From the NCBI RefSeq assembly GCF_002019595.1, contig NZ_KV917369.1, positions 36,138 through 100,137 of the forward strand: a DNA stretch of 64,000 nucleotides, in the 5' to 3' direction. This document shows, in pieces, positions 17,945 through 27,324 of this stretch. This DNA comes from Priestia abyssalis. Lineage in GTDB: Bacteria > Bacillota > Bacilli > Bacillales > Bacillaceae_H. A program made the translations under genes and the position numbers. The notes beneath the pieces were generated by a model. That model was not told the DNA's origin. It did not search any database and worked only from the letters and a program-made list of their open reading frames with translations. Every line of letters starts with the position of its first letter. Position 1 is the stretch's first letter.

Positions 17945-19888
17945 TTGAATTCACAAACCATTGAAACACTTCAATTTAATGATTTGAAACAAGAAATCGC
18001 ATCATACGCCATCTCAGAACTAGGAAAAGAGAAAGTACTCGTTTTAACCCCATCTATAAATAAAAGACAAATTGAGACTTGGCTGCATGAGGTGACTGAG
18101 GCGAAAAAAGTGCTTCAAATTAGCTCAAGTGTTCCGATTCATGGTTTAAAGGGAATCGGGCAAATTTTAAAAAATATGCATAAAGGTGTAGCGCTGCGCC
18201 CGGATCAATTAATGAGCCTTCATGGCTTGCTGATGTGTATTGAAAAGCTGAAAAATTTTATGAAGGATAAGGAATATGCCGCGCCGATTATTACAACATA
18301 TGTGTATTCTTTAGAAGATTTAAAGGAACTGGCAGATGAAATCGTTCGCTGTATTCGTAATGGAAGGGTCGATGATTATGCGAGCAAAGGCTTATTAAAA
18401 ACAAGAAAGCAAATCTCGATTCTTGAAGAACGCATGAAAAGCCGGATTGAACAAGTAGTAAAATCTTCTAAGTACAGCAAATATCTTCAAGAAAACATCG
18501 TAAGCATTCGAAATGGACGGTATGTCATTGCCGTGAAAAAAGAGTATAGAAAGAATATAAAAGGTACGGTACTTGATTCTTCAGCATCAGGTGCTACCGT
18601 TTATGTGGAGCCTGAAGAAATTGGGAGCATTCAAGACGAAATTGATTTGTTTAAAATACAAGAAGAAATCGAAGAGCAACGAATTTTAATGGGACTAACG
18701 GGCCTTGTGGAGCAGCATGAGCATGAAATTCAACTTGCAGTTGAGACGATGACCCAATATGATTTGATTTTTGCCAAAGCAAAGTTTAGCAACGCGATAA
18801 ACGGGATAGCCCCTCAGATAAATGAACACCATACCATTCGTTTGAAGAATGCCCGTCATCCGCTTTTGGGCAATAGTGCCGTTCCGTTGAATTTCATCAT
18901 CGGAGAAGCGTTTGATGCGCTCGTCATTACCGGCCCCAATACGGGCGGGAAAACCGTTACGGTCAAAACGGTCGGACTGTTGACGATGATGGCTCAGTCA
19001 GGCCTTCATATTCCGGCAGAAGAGGGGAGCGAAATCGCGATATACCAGAAGATTCTCGTTGATATCGGGGATGGCCAAAGCATTGAACAATCATTGAGTA
19101 CGTTTTCGTCCCGAGTGAAAAACATCATTGAAATTTTGGGAGAAACGACACCGCAAACGCTCGTATTGTTAGACGAACTTGGATCTGGCACCGACCCGGC
19201 TGAAGGCATGGGATTGGCAACTTCCATTCTCGAAGAGCTGTACAAAAAAGGAGCGACCTTGCTTGCGACAACTCACTATAGCGAGATTAAAGCATATGCT
19301 GCTGACCAGGACGGATTTGAAAACGGATCGATGGAATTTGATGCCGATACCCTGCAGCCGACATATCGCCTTATCATTGGAAAGGGAGGGGAAAGCCAGG
19401 CGTTCGCGATTGCACTAAGGCTTGGCATGCATCCGAAGCTCATCGAAAGAGCGCATGAAATCACCTATAAGGAGCCAAAAAGCTATGACGCATCGTCTTC
19501 TTTCAGCAGGCATGAGCTGGAGCGGCAGCTGGCGATGAATGAAAAATACATTCAAAAGCAAAAGCATGGCAAAAAGGAAGAAAAAGCAGTTGAAGTGATT
19601 TCCTTCAAACGCGGAGATAATGTGAAGATTCCAGCCATCAATGAATTAGGAATCGTAAGCAAACCAGCCAATGAAAAAGGAGAAGTCGAAGTTCTCGTCA
19701 AAGGAGAAAAAATGGTGTTCAATCATAAGCGGTTAACACTTTATATTAAGGCAGAAGACCTGTATCCCGAAGACTATGACATGGATATCATTTTTGAATC
19801 GAAAGAACACCGTAAAATCAGGAAAAAGATGTCGAAAGGTCATGTCGAAGGTTTGTTTATTGAAAAGATGGATGATATAAATCATTGA
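17945..19888 (+). CDS. MutS2-like ATPase lacking the Smr nuclease domain
   Basis: A 647-residue MutS-family protein. The core and clamp region (residues about 1-300) is followed by the ABC-type ATPase with Walker A GPNTGGKT near residue 330, Walker B LVLLDELGSGTDPAEG near 404-418, and TTHYSEIK beyond it. Canonical MutS2 (about 785 residues) rescues collided ribosomes and acts in recombination through a C-terminal Smr domain; here the protein ends in IFESKEHRKIRKKMSKGH with no LDLRG/Smr segment. It is therefore a paralogue rather than the housekeeping MutS2, and the function is unknown. Start TTG 17945 has AGGAGG nine bases upstream; no better ATG is near. Single gene, terminated at 19922-19961. 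Confidence 0.82.
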   Translation: MNSQTIETLQFNDLKQEIASYAISELGKEKVLVLTPSINKRQIETWLHEVTEAKKVLQISSSVPIHGLKGIGQILKNMHKGVALRPDQLMSLHGLLMCIEKLKNFMKDKEYAAPIITTYVYSLEDLKELADEIVRCIRNGRVDDYASKGLLKTRKQISILEERMKSRIEQVVKSSKYSKYLQENIVSIRNGRYVIAVKKEYRKNIKGTVLDSSASGATVYVEPEEIGSIQDEIDLFKIQEEIEEQRILMGLTGLVEQHEHEIQLAVETMTQYDLIFAKAKFSNAINGIAPQINEHHTIRLKNARHPLLGNSAVPLNFIIGEAFDALVITGPNTGGKTVTVKTVGLLTMMAQSGLHIPAEEGSEIAIYQKILVDIGDGQSIEQSLSTFSSRVKNIIEILGETTPQTLVLLDELGSGTDPAEGMGLATSILEELYKKGATLLATTHYSEIKAYAADQDGFENGSMEFDADTLQPTYRLIIGKGGESQAFAIALRLGMHPKLIERAHEITYKEPKSYDASSSFSRHELERQLAMNEKYIQKQKHGKKEEKAVEVISFKRGDNVKIPAINELGIVSKPANEKGEVEVLVKGEKMVFNHKRLTLYIKAEDLYPEDYDMDIIFESKEHRKIRKKMSKGHVEGLFIEKMDDINH

Positions 19889-19921
19889 ACATGCGCAAAG
19901 AGCGATCATGTTCAGCGATTT

Positions 19922-19962
19922 GCGTATAAGCGCGGATGGTCCTTGCCATCCGCTTATATGAG
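19922..19962 (+). terminator. Hairpin after the MutS2-like gene
   Basis: TATAAGCGCGGATGG and CCATCCGCTTATA pair around TCCTTG. There is no long T tract, so it is a weak terminator or stabiliser. Confidence 0.6.
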
Positions 19963-20470
19963 AACCTTGAGAGCTTATTCAATATATGGAAATTTTTAAA
20001 AAATCCTGTTAGAGTTTATCGTTTATGAAAGACTAAAAGAAAAGAACAAATCTACCCTCTTAGAATAAAATGTCAGATGGTTTTGGAGTGGGAAAAACAT
20101 TTTAATTTAAATATGAATAACTCGTTGTTAAAGAAAATGAGGAAACTCAATTTTTTAAAAAATGAATTCTTTATATGAAACCCATCCTTTTTTTGTTTAT
20201 GACGGTTAAATTCGCGCTTTCTCTCCTAATTATATATTGTTAGCTTATACATAAAGCCCCGCCCTGCTTATTGGATAAAAGGCATTTCCATTACGGCATC
20301 AGCCTTCTATACGTTTATTGGCTTGTCCTCGTTATATAAGTTCGCTTCTTTCCCCTATATTGAGTAAAAGGATCGTCCCCATTTTATCATGGATCGACTA
20401 TAAACATCCTGTGTCTTCCTCCAGGAAAGTAAGGGAATTTCCCCTGACGGATGGGGAAGTTCCACGATAT

Positions 20471-20525
20471 GGTAAACACTATTTGTTTCTTACAATTAAG
20501 AGACAGATAGTGTTTTTATTTTTTT
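20471..20525 (+). terminator. Strong orphan terminator
   Basis: AAACACTAT-T-TGTTTCTT and AAGAGACA-G-ATAGTGTTT form an 18-bp stem, followed by TTATTTTTTTTT. No gene precedes it within 500 bases, so it may belong to a lost gene or to a leader. Confidence 0.8.
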
Positions 20526-20530
20526 TTTCT

Positions 20531-20675
20531 GCATTAACTGGCAGTAAGATCCCCTCCCTTAAGAGGATAAGGAGTCACAGAAGATGGGCGTGGATCACAC
20601 TGCCAGTAAAAGCCCGATTAATTCAACTAACAATCAACGGTGGAAGGGCATTCCCACTGATTGAAGTTTCATTGT
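20531..20675 (+). repeat. Structured element S, copy A (IS200/IS605 right-end-like)
   Basis: Starts GCATTAACTGGCAGTAAGAT. ACTGGCAGT pairs with ACTGCCAGT about 70 bases later and is followed by AAAAGCCCG, then CAATCAACGGTGGAA pairs with TTCCCACTGATTG, and the unit ends in GAAGTTTCATTGT. Copy B at 28319-28519 shares every block but changes stem bases. An RBS and start codon follow directly (20692). Confidence 0.7.
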
Positions 20676-20691
20676 AAGAGGAGGAACGAAG

Positions 20692-20781
20692 ATGCCTGAA
20701 ACAGTCATAACCAAATCTAAAAAAGAACGGTCCATTAACGATGCGTGTGTCATATTAAAACAGATGCTAATTTCCTACTAG
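20692..20781 (+). CDS. Possible 29-residue peptide or truncated gene
   Basis: ATG 20692 has GAGGAGG at 20679-20685 at good spacing. The frame reads MPETVITKSKKERSINDACV and stops at TAG 20779 after 29 codons. I recognise no family. The good ribosome site straight after element S suggests either a short peptide or the head of a gene whose remainder has been lost. The region after it (20782-20992) is AT-rich and carries the next promoter. Confidence 0.35.
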   Translation: MPETVITKSKKERSINDACVILKQMLISY

Positions 20782-20992
20782 AATAATAAATTCCGCCAAA
20801 CGGACTGCTCTCCCCCTCCTTTTGAATGGAAGCGTAAATATTATTAATTCAATACATTATCAAGTTACAGTGTTAAACTACTATCGTTAACTCATAATGA
20901 ATCTTCGTTTACAATTTATATTGTATAATAGGAAAAAATACTTTATAATTCTCAATATATAAAAAATTCAGAATATAAAAGGGGGATTTTAT

Positions 20993-22447
20993 TTGGAGCA
21001 AATCGTCGGTTGGCTTAACGGTGTGTTGTGGAGTACTACCATGATTTATTTCTGTCTTGGTGTAGGCTTATTATTTTCCGTTTTGACACGCTTTTTACAA
21101 ATACGACTTGTAAAAGATATGGTTGTCCAAATGTTTAAAGGAAAAAGCTCAGATGCCGGGGTTTCTTCTTTTCAGGCACTATCTTTAACTCTTTCAGGAC
21201 GCGTTGGAACAGGTAACATTGCAGGTGTAGCAACGGCAATAGCCTTTGGGGGGCCTGGAGCGGTTTTCTGGATGTGGGTGATGGCTTTACTGGGAGCAGC
21301 TACTTCTTTTATTGAATGTACATTGGCTCAAATTTATAAAGTAAAACAAGACGGTGAGTATCGGGGGGGACCCGCTTACTATATTGAGAAAGGTATTGGA
21401 TGGAAGTGGTATGGTGTATTATTTGCCATAGCGGCTCTTGTAGCTATGAGTATATTGATGCCCGGCGTCCAGTCCAATTCGATTGCATTGGGGTTAGAAA
21501 ACGCCTTTGATCTCAACCCGACAGTCACAGGTATTGTTCTGGTCATCTTATTAGCCATTATTATTTTTGGGGGGGTTAAACGTATTGCGAACGTTGCTCA
21601 ATACGTAGTACCTTTTATGGCTCTTGGATATATCGTCCTAGCACTTATTATCATGGTTATGAATATTGGAGAATTACCGAGTGTTTTCGCACTTATCTTT
21701 AAAAGTGCTTTCTCATTGGATTCAGCATTCGGCGGAATGATTGGAATGGCCATTTTATGGGGAGTAAAACGCGGTGTTTATTCCAATGAAGCCGGTCAGG
21801 GAACAGGGCCGCATGGGGCGGCAGCGGCAGAAGTATCTCATCCTGCCAAGCAAGGATTGGTACAGGCATTTTCCATTTATATTGATACCCTGCTTGTATG
21901 TTCTGCCACAGCCTTTATGATTTTGTTTACAGGAATGTATAATACACAAGCTCCTGACGGTTCATATATCGTGAACAATTTAGGGGATGTGGAGCCTGGT
22001 CCTGGGTATACGCAAGCAGCGATTGAAACGGTTCTTCCTGGGTTTGGAGCCGGATTCGTTGCTATTGCCTTGTTCTTCTTCGCTTTCACGACAATCATGG
22101 CTTATTATTATATTGCAGAAACTAATATTGCATATTTACTGCGCGGTAAAAATAGTAAATGGGCTATAATAGCACTGAAATTTGTCATTTTGGCAGTCAC
22201 TTTCTACGGTTCTGTCAAAACAGCGGCATTGGCGTGGGCTTTAGGTGATATCGGCTTAGGAATCATGGTTTGGTTGAATTTAATTGCAATTTTAATTTTG
22301 GCCAAACCTGCATTATTGGCTCTAAAAGACTATGAAGCTCAGAAGAAACAAGGTCTTGATCCAGTATTTGACCCTGAGAAACTGGGCATTAAAAATGCAG
22401 ACTATTGGGTGAACGAATACCAAAAAGATCAAGAGCAGGTTTCTTAA
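20993..22447 (+). CDS. Sodium:alanine/glycine-type symporter (AGCS family)
   Basis: A 484-residue integral membrane protein with about ten membrane segments. Family signatures are SLTLSGRVGTGNIAGVATAI near residues 64-83 (TGNIAGV is the substrate and sodium site loop), ECTLAQIYK, and RGVYSNEAGQGTGPHGAAAA near residue 260. It would take up alanine, glycine or a related small amino acid with Na+; the substrate cannot be fixed from sequence. The start is TTG 20993 behind GGGGGA at 20981-20986; no in-frame ATG precedes the first membrane segment. Monocistronic, closed by the hairpin at 22620-22660. Confidence 0.92.
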   Translation: MEQIVGWLNGVLWSTTMIYFCLGVGLLFSVLTRFLQIRLVKDMVVQMFKGKSSDAGVSSFQALSLTLSGRVGTGNIAGVATAIAFGGPGAVFWMWVMALLGAATSFIECTLAQIYKVKQDGEYRGGPAYYIEKGIGWKWYGVLFAIAALVAMSILMPGVQSNSIALGLENAFDLNPTVTGIVLVILLAIIIFGGVKRIANVAQYVVPFMALGYIVLALIIMVMNIGELPSVFALIFKSAFSLDSAFGGMIGMAILWGVKRGVYSNEAGQGTGPHGAAAAEVSHPAKQGLVQAFSIYIDTLLVCSATAFMILFTGMYNTQAPDGSYIVNNLGDVEPGPGYTQAAIETVLPGFGAGFVAIALFFFAFTTIMAYYYIAETNIAYLLRGKNSKWAIIALKFVILAVTFYGSVKTAALAWALGDIGLGIMVWLNLIAILILAKPALLALKDYEAQKKQGLDPVFDPEKLGIKNADYWVNEYQKDQEQVS

Positions 22448-22619
22448 CTGGTTTAGAAAATTTGTGTGCAGATTCAAGTTTTCTGAACTACCAAATGTGA
22501 ATGTCTCTTGATGGAATGAAGACATGCCGAGTTATCGAGTGGAATACACATATTGGTTTAGAAGCTTGTAGGAGATCCAAGCCATTATCAAACTATAGGC
22601 AGAAGTCGTCAATAGTCAA

Positions 22620-22660
22620 ATAACACTCCGTTGAATGTTCAACGGGGTGTTGTTTTGTTT
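22620..22660 (+). terminator. Terminator after the symporter gene
   Basis: AACACTCCGTTGAA and TTCAACGGGGTGTT form a 14-bp stem with a TG loop and one wobble pair, then GTTTTGTTT. The rest of the gap 22448-22747 shows nothing else. Confidence 0.85.
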
Positions 22661-22747
22661 CATGCAAAAGGAGCAGAAAAATGAAGGCATATCTTTTCAA
22701 TCTCTTCCATACATTGAGAGTAAAAATACCAATAATGGAGGATGGAC

Positions 22748-23188
22748 ATGCAGTTTTATTACGGGCAGCAAATGCCATTGCGTATTTTGGATGAGGCTGA
22801 ATTCTGGAAGCATCAAGAAGAAGAGCATACCGTTGTCATTCGCGAGTTGGTAAAAGGCTTGGAGCCAGAATATATGGAAGCATTGAAGAAATGGGAGGAA
22901 GCTCTTTCTAGAACCCACCAAAAAGTCGTGCGTTATATTGAGTCGGTTGTTCGGTCCGCTTATTATGTACCTGTACAGTTATATCAAAAAGTGTTAAAGC
23001 TTATTTTGTTCTGTTTAAAGCAAAGTCTGAAATTTATTGAGCTATGCCGGCAAATTAAAACGGAAAGTGAAGCTGTGAATAAAAACCCGACGGCAAAAGT
23101 CGTTTTAGATCATATCATCCGTGAATCGGAATATTTTGTGGGGATTGCTCAAGCTTTATTATCCAAAAACCAGACCCAACTGTCATAA
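22748..23188 (+). CDS. DUF2935 ferritin-like helical protein
   Basis: A 146-residue helical protein. RILDEAEFWKHQEEEHTVVIREL near the start carries the Glu and His residues expected of a carboxylate-bridged helical bundle, and a second helix pair ends with DHIIRESEYFVGI. Many Bacillus DUF2935 proteins have two such domains; this one has one. A metal-binding role is inferred, and the function is unknown. ATG 22748 is preferred because GGAGG at 22737-22741 is six bases upstream, while ATG 22742 directly abuts it. Confidence 0.75.
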   Translation: MQFYYGQQMPLRILDEAEFWKHQEEEHTVVIRELVKGLEPEYMEALKKWEEALSRTHQKVVRYIESVVRSAYYVPVQLYQKVLKLILFCLKQSLKFIELCRQIKTESEAVNKNPTAKVVLDHIIRESEYFVGIAQALLSKNQTQLS

Positions 23189-23195
23189 ACTTAAA

Positions 23196-23224
23196 GAGGA
23201 CAAGCTCTAACGCTTGTCCTTTCT
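23196..23224 (+). terminator. Terminator
   Basis: AGGACAAGC and GCTTGTCCT form a perfect 9-bp stem with loop TCTAAC, then TTCTT. It lies between the convergent DUF2935 and ywbE genes and may serve the first. Confidence 0.8.
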
Positions 23225-23249
23225 TACTTTGCTTCATATTGATAAAGAA

Positions 23250-23447
23250 TTACTTTCTGATAATTTCCTTCACTCGACCGACTTGTCCGTCTTGCAGCCT
23301 TACTTTAATGCCATGAGGATGAAAAGGAGAGTTGGTGAGAATGTCTTTGACCACTCCTCTTGTTAAGGCCCCTGTTCTTTGATCTTTTTTTAATACAATA
23401 TCTACTTCAAGGCCTGGAGAGATATTGGCCCGCGTTTGTCCGTTCAT
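23250..23447 (-). CDS. ywbE: YwbE family protein
   Basis: A 65-residue cytosolic protein with a compact beta-rich KOW-like pattern: VDIVLKKDQRTGALTRGVVK then GIKVRLQDGQVGRVKEI. It matches the YwbE (DUF2196) family, which is conserved in Bacillus and Enterococcus with no established role. ATG at 23447 has GGGGT seven bases upstream; an in-frame GTG two codons earlier overlaps that site. Confidence 0.85.
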   Translation of the reverse strand: MNGQTRANISPGLEVDIVLKKDQRTGALTRGVVKDILTNSPFHPHGIKVRLQDGQVGRVKEIIRK

Positions 23448-23523
23448 GTTCACACCCCGTTTTTCTATGCTTGTTTCTACTATAATATAACCCCCTGTGA
23501 AAAAGGAAGGGATTATTGAAGGT

Positions 23524-25065
23524 CTATTCTTCTTTCACTTGTTTTAGAGGCTTGTCCGCGGGTCCTTCCACTACATCACCATCAAAAGAAAACCTTGAAC
23601 CATGACATGGGCAGTCCCATGTGCGGTCTCCTCGATTCCAATTTAGTTCGCAGCCCATATGAGTACAGGTTGTGTCGACCATGTGCAAAGTACCGTGTTC
23701 ATCTTTATAAGCCCCTGCCCGTTTTCCATTGACCGTGACAACGTCGCCTTCATCATTCGCTAAATCTTCTGGTCTTTTCGTTGGGATCTGCAACTTTCCT
23801 GAAATAAGATGTTTGGCTACATCCGCATTTTGCATAATAAATTGTTTTACATCAGGATCTGCTTGGAATCTTGATGGCGTATAAAACTCCTTATAAGGAT
23901 TATCTTTTTTCAAGACGATATCCCGCAATAAAAGAGCGGCAGCCGTACCGTTGGTCATTCCCCATTTTCGGTATCCCGTCGCCACTAAAATATTGGGATG
24001 ACCCGAACTGGCATGTCCGATATAAGGAATTTTATCAAGCGTGATCAAATCCTGGGCAGACCATCGATACCTATATTCCTCTACCCCCAGAACCTTGTCG
24101 CCGAATTCCTCCAAAGCTTCATAGTGTTTCATCGTATCTGTTCCTTGCCCTGTTTTATGGCTTTCGCCGCCAATCAGTACAAGTTTTTCCCCGTTTACGG
24201 CTGTATAACGAAGAGAGCGAACAGGATTATCGACACTTAAATACATTCCGCCGGGGAATTCTTTTTTTGTCTTGACTCCGATGACATAAGAACGCTCTGC
24301 GTACATTCTGCCAAAATAAAACCCTTTTCCATCGTCGAAAGGAAAGTGGGAGCAAGCGATGATCGTATCGCACGTGATTTTAAATCCGTCTCTCGTTTTA
24401 ATTGTCGGCTGACTGCCTTCTTCCACTTCCGTTGCAGTTGTATGTTCATAAATGGTGCCGCCTAGCTTCGTGATTTGTTCTACGAGTCCCGCCAGATATT
24501 GAAGAGGATGAAATTGGGCTTGGTTTTTCATGATAAGGGCGGCTTCTATTTGAATATCGAAAGGAATGCTGTTGACTAGTTCCCCATTAATTCCGAGTTG
24601 TTGGTAGGCTTCATATTCTTTTTCCAGTTTCTCTTTATATTGTGGGGAGGTAGCGTATAGATAGGCATCTTCTTCACTGAAATCACAGGCGATGTTGTAT
24701 TCTTTTACCTTGTTTTTAATAAAGTGAAGAGCTTCATTGGCGGCTTCATAATGCAGTCTCGCTTTTCCTCTTCCTAAATGGTTGATTAGTTCATCGTATA
24801 TAAGGTCGTGCTGTGCGGTTATTTTGGCGGTAGTGTGGCCTGTTGTGCCGTTTAAAATCTTTCCCGCTTCAATGAGTGTTACGTTCACTCCTTCTTTGGC
24901 CAGTAAGTATGCCGTGGTGATCCCGGATATTCCGCCCCCCACTATGGCTACGCTCGTTGTAATATCTTTTTCCAGCTTTGGAAATGAGGGTAAGGAGATC
25001 GAATCTCTCCAATAGGGCTCCGGGTATTGAGGTATTTCTCGTTTAGTAGAACGGTCTGTATTCAT
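23524..25065 (-). CDS. yhfW: FAD-dependent oxidoreductase with C-terminal Rieske domain (YhfW-like)
   Basis: A 513-residue protein. The N-terminal DadA/GlpD-type FAD domain has the dinucleotide motif VAIVGGGISGITTAYLLAK near residues 38-56 and TLIEAGKI at the end of the second strand. The C-terminal 90 residues are a Rieske [2Fe-2S] domain with CTHMGC and CPCHGS ligand motifs. Same layout and length as B. subtilis YhfW. The substrate is unknown; a flavin and a Rieske cluster in one chain suggest electron transfer from an amine or similar donor. It is divergent from phoX, with a 276-base gap between. Confidence 0.9.
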   Translation of the reverse strand: MNTDRSTKREIPQYPEPYWRDSISLPSFPKLEKDITTSVAIVGGGISGITTAYLLAKEGVNVTLIEAGKILNGTTGHTTAKITAQHDLIYDELINHLGRGKARLHYEAANEALHFIKNKVKEYNIACDFSEEDAYLYATSPQYKEKLEKEYEAYQQLGINGELVNSIPFDIQIEAALIMKNQAQFHPLQYLAGLVEQITKLGGTIYEHTTATEVEEGSQPTIKTRDGFKITCDTIIACSHFPFDDGKGFYFGRMYAERSYVIGVKTKKEFPGGMYLSVDNPVRSLRYTAVNGEKLVLIGGESHKTGQGTDTMKHYEALEEFGDKVLGVEEYRYRWSAQDLITLDKIPYIGHASSGHPNILVATGYRKWGMTNGTAAALLLRDIVLKKDNPYKEFYTPSRFQADPDVKQFIMQNADVAKHLISGKLQIPTKRPEDLANDEGDVVTVNGKRAGAYKDEHGTLHMVDTTCTHMGCELNWNRGDRTWDCPCHGSRFSFDGDVVEGPADKPLKQVKEE

Positions 25066-25224
25066 GAATGTTCCCTCCTATGTATTGGTATTGCTATTTC
25101 TTAATTTTTCCAATGGGAGGAATTCTAAAACACATATCAGATAGTTCATAGAAATCTTGAGTTTTTTAGAAGAAGAGAGAATCATGTTTTTTCTTTTTTC
25201 TTTCGACTAAATACATAAGATTAA

Positions 25225-25261
25225 TTTACAAAACTTAACAAAATTTTACAAAATATAAACA
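25225..25261 (+). promoter_or_regulatory. PhoP box upstream of phoX
   Basis: Direct repeats TTTACA 25225, TTAACA 25235, TTTACA 25245 and TAAACA 25256 lie at 10-11-base intervals, matching the TT(A/T)ACA-type PhoP box of Bacillus. Located about 80 bases before phoX. Implies induction under phosphate starvation by PhoPR. Confidence 0.8.
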
Positions 25262-25341
25262 AAAACTAAATATTATCTAAATATTTTAATTATATGATTT
25301 GAATAGATAAACGTAATCTATTAAATCAAAGAGGTGTAAAT

Positions 25342-26985
25342 ATGTCGGAATTGAATCGCAGAAAGTTTTTGACGTATGTAGGGACAGGAATTACGGCCAT
25401 GACGGTGGCGTCGACAGGCTTGAGTGCCCTTGCTCCTACGGCGGAAGCGAGCGGGAAAAAAGCTGCAGCTCATTTATTTGGATTTAAACGAAAAGTATCG
25501 GGGTTAAATTTTACTCCTATTCAACCAACTGATCAAGATGATTTAGTATTGCCTAGAGGATTTAAGTATGATGTAGTGGCGGCGTATGGTGATGTCATCA
25601 ATAAAAAAGGAGATACATTCGGCTATAACAACGATTTCACTTTGTTTTTCCCTATTCAAGGTTCAAGTGAACGCGGCCTTCTTTGGGTTAATCATGAATA
25701 TACAAGTGAATTGTGGGTCACAGGACCAAAAGAAAAAGATGGGAAATATACGAAGGAACAAATTCAAAAGCTATTATACAACCAGGGAGGTTCTATCATT
25801 GAAGTATATCGTGATGAGAACGGAACTTGGAAAATGGATCCCAATTCTACATATGCCCGTCGTATCACAGGCTTGACACCAATGAAATTGACAGGGGCAG
25901 CAAAAGGGTCTGCAGCGGTCGGCGGAGCAAACACAGTTCAAGGAACGTTTGCGAACTGTTCCGGAGGACAAACCTTGTGGAACACGGTGTTGTCTGCCGA
26001 AGAAAACTATGAGGATACAGCAAATGATGCAGGACTTAACGAAACACATTACGGATGGATTGTAGAAGTAGATCCGTTCAACGAGAAGTTCGAACCGCGT
26101 AAACATACTGCTCTTGGTCGATTCCATCATGAAAACTCTGCTATGGGCTTGTCAAATGATGGACGAGTAGTTGTTTACATGGGGGATGATAAAACCGATG
26201 CCTGTGTGTACAAGTTTATTAGTAAAAACAAATACATCGTGTCTCGTAAACAAGCTAATTCTGACTTGCTCGAAGAAGGAACGCTTTACGCAGCAGATAT
26301 GAAAAAAGGGAAGTGGATTGCTTTAACAATCGAGGCTGTTCGGGAGAAAGCAAAAGACAAACAGGATCTTTTAGAGAAGTTCAAAACTCAAGCAGATGTT
26401 CTTGTAAACGCACATGAAGCGGCACTTTTACTTGGCGCCACTCCAACAGACCGTCCAGAGGACGTGGAAATCAGCCCGTTTGATAAAACGGTGTTCATTG
26501 CGCATACAAATAATGCAAATCACGGTAACATCCATGGCCATATTACGCGTTTTATCGAAGCAAATGATGATTTAGGGTCCTTAACATTTGATTTTGAAAT
26601 TTTTGCAGCGGGCGGACGCCAAAGCGGATTCAGTGCACCGGATAATTTAACGTTTGATAGTGAAGGAAATTTATGGACAGTAACGGATATTTCTTCCAGC
26701 TCGTTAAACAAGGGAGTTCACAGTGTATTTAAGAATAATGGTGTATTCGTTATCCCTTCAATGGGTAAAAATCAAGGAGAAGCGTTCCAATTTGCTTCAG
26801 CGCCGGTTGAAGCTGAATTAACAGGTCCGTGCTTTACCAAAGATGAGACGACTTTATTCATGGCTGTGCAGCATCCAGGAGAGGGAACAGAAGACGTTAA
26901 TAAACCAACGAGTATGTGGCCTCACCGCAAAGGAGATAACCAGCCTCGCCCGGCTGTTGTAGCTATTACTGGGTTTAAATATTAG
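25342..26985 (+). CDS. phoX: Tat-exported PhoX-type alkaline phosphatase (DUF839)
   Basis: A 547-residue secreted protein. A twin-arginine signal peptide ([12 protein letters not shown] at residues 5-16, hydrophobic stretch, TAEAS cleavage region) is followed by the PhoX/DUF839 beta-propeller: [47 protein letters not shown] and [12 protein letters not shown] are its metal-site segments. PhoX enzymes are calcium/iron phosphatases that release phosphate from esters outside the cell. The gene follows a PhoP box and precedes tatA and tatC, an arrangement parallel to phoD-tatAd-tatCd of B. subtilis but with PhoX as the cargo. ATG 25342 behind GAGGTG. Confidence 0.92.
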   Translation: MSELNRRKFLTYVGTGITAMTVASTGLSALAPTAEASGKKAAAHLFGFKRKVSGLNFTPIQPTDQDDLVLPRGFKYDVVAAYGDVINKKGDTFGYNNDFTLFFPIQGSSERGLLWVNHEYTSELWVTGPKEKDGKYTKEQIQKLLYNQGGSIIEVYRDENGTWKMDPNSTYARRITGLTPMKLTGAAKGSAAVGGANTVQGTFANCSGGQTLWNTVLSAEENYEDTANDAGLNETHYGWIVEVDPFNEKFEPRKHTALGRFHHENSAMGLSNDGRVVVYMGDDKTDACVYKFISKNKYIVSRKQANSDLLEEGTLYAADMKKGKWIALTIEAVREKAKDKQDLLEKFKTQADVLVNAHEAALLLGATPTDRPEDVEISPFDKTVFIAHTNNANHGNIHGHITRFIEANDDLGSLTFDFEIFAAGGRQSGFSAPDNLTFDSEGNLWTVTDISSSSLNKGVHSVFKNNGVFVIPSMGKNQGEAFQFASAPVEAELTGPCFTKDETTLFMAVQHPGEGTEDVNKPTSMWPHRKGDNQPRPAVVAITGFKY

Positions 26986-26999
26986 GAGGAGGGCTAGCT

Positions 27000-27197
27000 A
27001 TGTTGCAGAATATCGGAGTACCGGGTTTAATCTTAATTTTAGTTATTGCTCTTATTATATTCGGTCCATCTAAATTACCGGAGATTGGCCGTGCATTCGG
27101 GACAACTTTAAAAGAATTTAAAAAATCAACAAGAGAACTTGTTTCGGATGATGTAAAACCGGAAGTGTCAGACAAAAAGGAAAGTATTGTAAAATAA
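27000..27197 (+). CDS. tatA: Twin-arginine translocase subunit TatA
   Basis: A 65-residue protein with one N-terminal membrane helix (residues about 5-21), the [14 protein letters not shown] hinge, an amphipathic helix and a charged tail ([17 protein letters not shown]). It begins 14 bases after phoX with GGAGG in between, so it is cotranscribed with it. It is probably dedicated to exporting PhoX. Confidence 0.94.
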   Translation: MLQNIGVPGLILILVIALIIFGPSKLPEIGRAFGTTLKEFKKSTRELVSDDVKPEVSDKKESIVK

Positions 27198-27219
27198 TTT
27201 GTGGTTTTGAAAGAGATTT

Positions 27220-27292
27220 TAGAGAAAAGGACCTTGGCGTTAACATAGATGTATTTATCTGTGTAGCGACGGGTCTTTTTCTTAAGGAGAAA
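27220..27292 (+). terminator. Intercistronic hairpin between tatA and tatC
   Basis: GAAAAGGACC pairs with GGGTCTTTTTC, and an inner stem (AACATAGAT with ATCTGTGT) continues it, followed by CTTAAGG. It could act as a partial terminator that makes less TatC than TatA, or stabilise the phoX-tatA message. Confidence 0.55.
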
Positions 27293-27324
27293 TTAAATAT
27301 GAGTTTTGGTTTGGGGGAATGAAC

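Larger units (their letters stand above)
19962..20691. other. Gene-poor region with decayed structured sequences
   Basis: No protein frame here has a ribosome site. The stretch 20310-20470 contains TTCCCC/GGGGAA followed by AAGTTCC, which resembles the end of the element at 20531. A strong terminator lies at 20471-20520. A 119-residue frame at 20318-20677 runs through the terminator and the repeat element and is rejected as a gene. Confidence 0.5.

Noticed and set aside
20318..20677. 119-residue open frame in the gap after the MutS2-like gene
   Set aside because: It has no ribosome site, runs through a strong terminator and through element S, and resembles no protein family.
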